Source: an uncultured Rhodospirillaceae bacterium
GTDB taxonomy: Bacteria > Pseudomonadota > Alphaproteobacteria > MPNO01
Assembly: GCA_937916005.1 (NCBI GenBank)
Contig: CALGIA010000204.1
Span: 1-7,843, forward strand
Reading direction: 5' to 3'
Length of the DNA: 7,843 nt
The notes under the pieces were generated by a model, which searched no databases, was not told the origin of the DNA, and saw only the letters and a list, made by a program, of their open reading frames with translations. Made by a program: the position numbers and the translations under genes. Positions 6,144 to 7,843 of this stretch are shown here, piece by piece. The first letter of the stretch is position 1, and each line of letters opens with the position of its first letter.

Positions 6144-7209
6144 ATGAGCGGGACAGCAAAGATAATAGAGCGGGAGCCGGCGAGTCCCGGCCGGGCGGTG
6201 ATCGACCCGTCCGGCTGGACGGCGGACCGGATGGAGCGTTCCGGCGACTGGATCCTTCATCTGTCCGATTCCGAGATCGCCGATCTCGACCGGGCCATCC
6301 GTGGCGTGGAGACCCGGGGGCTGGATATCATGGATATCTCGCGTGAAAATTTTGCCCTGCCCGTGCTGGGCGGCCGGCTCGCCCAGGTGCGGCACATGCT
6401 GCTGGACGGTCCCGGACTGGTTCTGGTCCGGGGCTTTCCGGTGGCGCGCTATAGCCGGGCCCAGGCGGCTTCCGCGTTCTTCGGCATCGGGCGCTATCTG
6501 GGGCGCGCCCTGTCGCAGAACGCCAAGGGGCATGTTCTCGGCCATGTGAAGAAGCTGACCGATGTGGATTACAACAAGGACCCGCGCGAGCGGGGCTACC
6601 GGACCGGCGTGATGCAGCGCTTCCATGCGGATTCCTGCGATATCGTCGGGCTGATGTGCCTGCAGACGGCCCGCTCCGGCGGGCTCAGCTCCATCGTCAG
6701 CACGGTGACCGTCCATAACGTGATGCTGGAACGGCGTCCCGATCTGGTGGCGGAACTGGCCGCGCCGCTATATTGGGACCGGCGGGGCGAGATCCCCGAG
6801 GGCAGGGACCCGTGGTACGTCACGCCCGTGTTCAATTATCATCAGGGCTATTTCAGCTGCCGCTATGCGCGGCAATATATCGACTCCGCCCAGCGTTTCG
6901 ACCAAGTGCCGCGCTTTACCCAATTGCAGCTGGAGGCGCTGGATATGATGGATGCGCTGCTGGCCGAACTCCATATGAAGACCGGGTTCCAGCAGGGCGA
7001 TATCCAGTTTCTCCATAACCATGTCACGCTGCATGGCCGGTCGGCGTTCGAGGATTACGATGAGCCGGACCGCAAGCGCCATCTGTTCCGCCTGTGGCTG
7101 TCGACCGACGGCGCGCGGCCGATCCCGCCCATGCTGGCGGAACGCACGGCGGGCGGCGTCATCAATCACCAAGGGCACCGTGCTGAACGCGCCGCTGGAG
7201 GCTGTGTAG
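6144..7209 (+). CDS. TauD/TfdA-family Fe(II)/2-oxoglutarate dioxygenase, frameshifted near the C-terminus
   Basis: The protein carries the family iron site: His161 and Asp163 in FHADS, and distal His297 in HNHVTLHGR (291-299). Arg312 and Arg316 lie where the 2-oxoglutarate carboxylate is usually bound. Family enzymes hydroxylate a substrate with O2 and 2-oxoglutarate, releasing succinate and CO2; the substrate here is unknown. The reading frame from ATG 6144 is family-like to about residue 340 (nt 7163) and then becomes unrelated sequence. In the next frame (from nt 7165), ITKGTVLNAPLEAV and a TAG stop at 7207-7209 give the C-terminal pattern typical of this family. Dropping one base near 7164 yields a 354-residue protein of normal length. 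All catalytic residues precede the shift. Unshifted, the frame runs to 7571 antisense through the next gene. The cause is either a sequencing error or a real mutation. The gene diverges from the decarboxylase-like operon. Confidence 0.82.
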
Positions 7210-7227
7210 GGGGAGGCGGTGTAGGGC
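7198..7227 (+). repeat. 15-bp imperfect tandem duplication across the dioxygenase stop codon
   Basis: GAGGCTGTGTAGGGG (7198-7212) is followed directly by GAGGCGGTGTAGGGC (7213-7227), 13 of 15 identical. Both copies read Glu-Ala-Val-stop in the restored frame, and the internal difference (GCT/GCG) is synonymous. The second copy lies after the stop. Confidence 0.6.
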
Positions 7228-7250
7228 TGGCGGCCCAACTATCCGATCCG

Positions 7251-7553
7251 TCAGAGAATTTTCTCGAAACCTTCGAAGCTGGGCGGCCCCAGATAAATGT
7301 CTTTCGAGGTTCCCGCATTGGCATGGGCCTTGCGGAAGGCGTCGGACTGGGTCCAGTCCGCGAAATGCTCCCGGCTGCTCCACACCGAATGGGACGCATA
7401 CAGCGTATGGTCCTCGGCCTCGGGCCCGCGCAACAGATCAAACCCCTCGAACCCGGGAACCCCCGCAAGATGGCTGTCCCGCTCCGCCCAGATCCGCTCA
7501 AACTCAGCCTCCCTTCCCTTGACGATCCGAAAGCGGTTCATGGCAATAAACAT
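7251..7553 (-). CDS. Antibiotic-biosynthesis-monooxygenase-fold protein, IsdG/HmoA-like
   Basis: The 100-residue product is a single ferredoxin-like ABM domain. It has Asn6 in MNRFRIVKG, Trp67 in FADWTQS and His77 in FRKAHANAG, matching the spacing of the Asn/Trp/His set of the staphylococcal haem-degrading enzymes IsdG and IsdI. PGFEGFDLLRGP (33-44) and YLGPPSFEGFE (87-97) also resemble HmoA/HmoB-type proteins. I infer a cytoplasmic haem-degrading or related monooxygenase. Haem activity is not proven, since many ABM proteins act on other substrates or have no known role. The start is ATG 7551-7553, because GGAGAG (7560-7565) lies six bases upstream; the frame extends further upstream (to 7775) but is not protein-like there. 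It converges with the dioxygenase gene, with 41 nt between stops and only a 4-bp GC hairpin (7224-7236). Confidence 0.87.
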   Translation of the reverse strand: MFIAMNRFRIVKGREAEFERIWAERDSHLAGVPGFEGFDLLRGPEAEDHTLYASHSVWSSREHFADWTQSDAFRKAHANAGTSKDIYLGPPSFEGFEKIL

Positions 7554-7598
7554 GGTTTTCTCTCCGATTGAGGCGGTGGGTAGGTTTTTGGTTGAGGG

Positions 7599-7607
7599 AT
7601 GATAGCA
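7599..7607 (-). promoter_or_regulatory. Extended -10 promoter element of the ABM gene
   Basis: Read on the - strand, TGC-TATCAT (7607-7599) matches an extended -10 (TGn followed by five of six of TATAAT). The -35 position has no good match. Transcription would start near 7592, giving a leader of about 38 nt containing the GGAGAG ribosome site. Confidence 0.42.
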
Positions 7608-7714
7608 CCGGTTGGCGCGCGATGCATGGGGGAGGGGGATGTGACGATTAAAAAACGTGACAATGCAAGACCTGCCACCACGGCCCGTATAGCCGCTGCT
7701 CGGAAGCGAGTCTC

Positions 7715-7742
7715 TTGACGATTCGTCGCGCTCCTTTAAGTT
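7715..7742 (+). promoter_or_regulatory. Possible promoter of the right-edge gene
   Basis: TTGACG (7715-7720, five of six) and TAAGTT (7737-7742, with the key T, A and final T) are 16 bases apart. The -35 is overlapped by the perfect 11-bp dyad GACGA-T-TCGTC (7717-7727), and the sequence after the -10 contains AGTT-GTG-AACT (7739-7749) and the palindrome AACTAGTT (7746-7753). Transcription would start close to the start codon at 7758. Confidence 0.35.
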
Positions 7743-7750
7743 GTGAACTA

Positions 7751-7768
7751 GTTGACGATGCCGTCGAC
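7751..7768 (+). other. Hairpin with the start codon in its loop
   Basis: GTTGACG (7751-7757) can pair with CGTCGAC (7762-7768), with one G-U pair, closing a four-base loop ATGC that holds the ATG start codon of the right-edge reading frame. It could limit or shape translation initiation if transcribed. Confidence 0.35.
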
Positions 7769-7843
7769 TGATCAAGGCGCTATCGCACGGAACTATGCCC
7801 GAAAGTTGGTGACGGTGATTTCAGGCGGCGTGTTTGATTTGCT
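7758..7843 (+). CDS. N-terminus of an unidentified protein, cut by the window edge
   Basis: ATG 7758 opens a frame that stays open to the end of the window (28 codons plus two bases). It reads MPSTDQGAIARNYARKLVTV and then ISGGVFDL. An in-frame TAG at 7749-7751 means the only starts are TTG 7752 or this ATG. The composition is protein-like, and the frame follows a non-coding stretch with a possible promoter, but there is no clear ribosome-binding site. I do not recognise the family from this fragment. Confidence 0.4.
   Translation, partial: MPSTDQGAIARNYARKLVTVISGGVFDL

Noticed and set aside
6003..6716. 237-residue - strand reading frame
   Set aside because: It is antisense to the dioxygenase gene, with a His/Pro/Arg-rich composition typical of shadow frames.
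7224..7236. Hairpin GGGC-N5-GCCC between the convergent dioxygenase and ABM genes as a bidirectional terminator
   Set aside because: A 4-bp stem with no T-run on either side is too weak.
6144..7571. A single 475-residue dioxygenase reading frame
   Set aside because: The last ~135 residues are unrelated to the family and run antisense through a well-supported ABM gene. The family-like C-terminus is in the next frame and ends at 7209.
7554..7775. 74-residue N-terminal extension of the ABM protein
   Set aside because: The extension is not protein-like, has no ribosome site, and contains the predicted promoter. ATG 7553 has a good ribosome site and gives the normal domain length.

Overview
The window looks like chromosomal DNA from a GC-rich alphaproteobacterium, possibly of the Rhodospirillales type. 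I infer this from the GC-rich third codon positions, the small lipoprotein with two Cys-Tyr motifs, and the mix of AcuI-type reductase, Sel1-repeat, TauD-type and class II aldolase genes. Nothing in the sequence fixes the genus. I see no rRNA, tRNA, CRISPR array, insertion sequence or phage gene.

Layout. Positions 1-2634 (+) hold the 3' part of an asparagine synthase (glutamine-hydrolysing) gene, cut by the left edge, followed 24 nt later by an AcuI/YhdH-type NADPH-dependent acrylyl-CoA reductase gene, probably in the same transcript. Positions 2777-3805 (+) hold a small lipoprotein gene and a secreted Sel1-repeat protein gene with its own likely promoter. A 74-residue conserved-type hypothetical gene (3802-4026, -) meets the Sel1 gene tail to tail with overlapping stop codons and begins at TTG. 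Positions 4161-5954 (-) form a two-gene operon: a cytoplasmic 4,5-dihydroxyphthalate-decarboxylase-like protein (first) and a class II aldolase/adducin-family protein (second). Diverging from it across a 189-nt gap is a TauD/TfdA-type Fe(II)/2-oxoglutarate dioxygenase gene (6144-7209, +). A convergent gene (7251-7553, -) encodes an IsdG/HmoA-like antibiotic-biosynthesis-monooxygenase-fold protein. The right edge cuts a probable new + strand gene starting at 7758.

How it may fit together. The - strand pair and the divergent dioxygenase look like a small catabolic module for an unidentified, probably carboxylated, substrate. Each of the two operon families includes a known dihydroxyphthalate decarboxylase, but no ring-hydroxylating oxygenase or transporter is visible, so the substrate is unknown. 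AcuI could feed C3 acyl-CoA into propionyl-CoA metabolism but need not be linked.

Most notable points: (1) the dioxygenase gene has an apparent one-base frameshift near 7164, so a naive reading gives a false 475-residue protein running antisense through the neighbouring gene; (2) a 15-bp imperfect tandem duplication spans its restored stop codon; (3) several promoters share related elements and dyads. No clearly undescribed system is evident. The decarboxylase-like/aldolase/dioxygenase cluster is the best candidate for unknown biochemistry.
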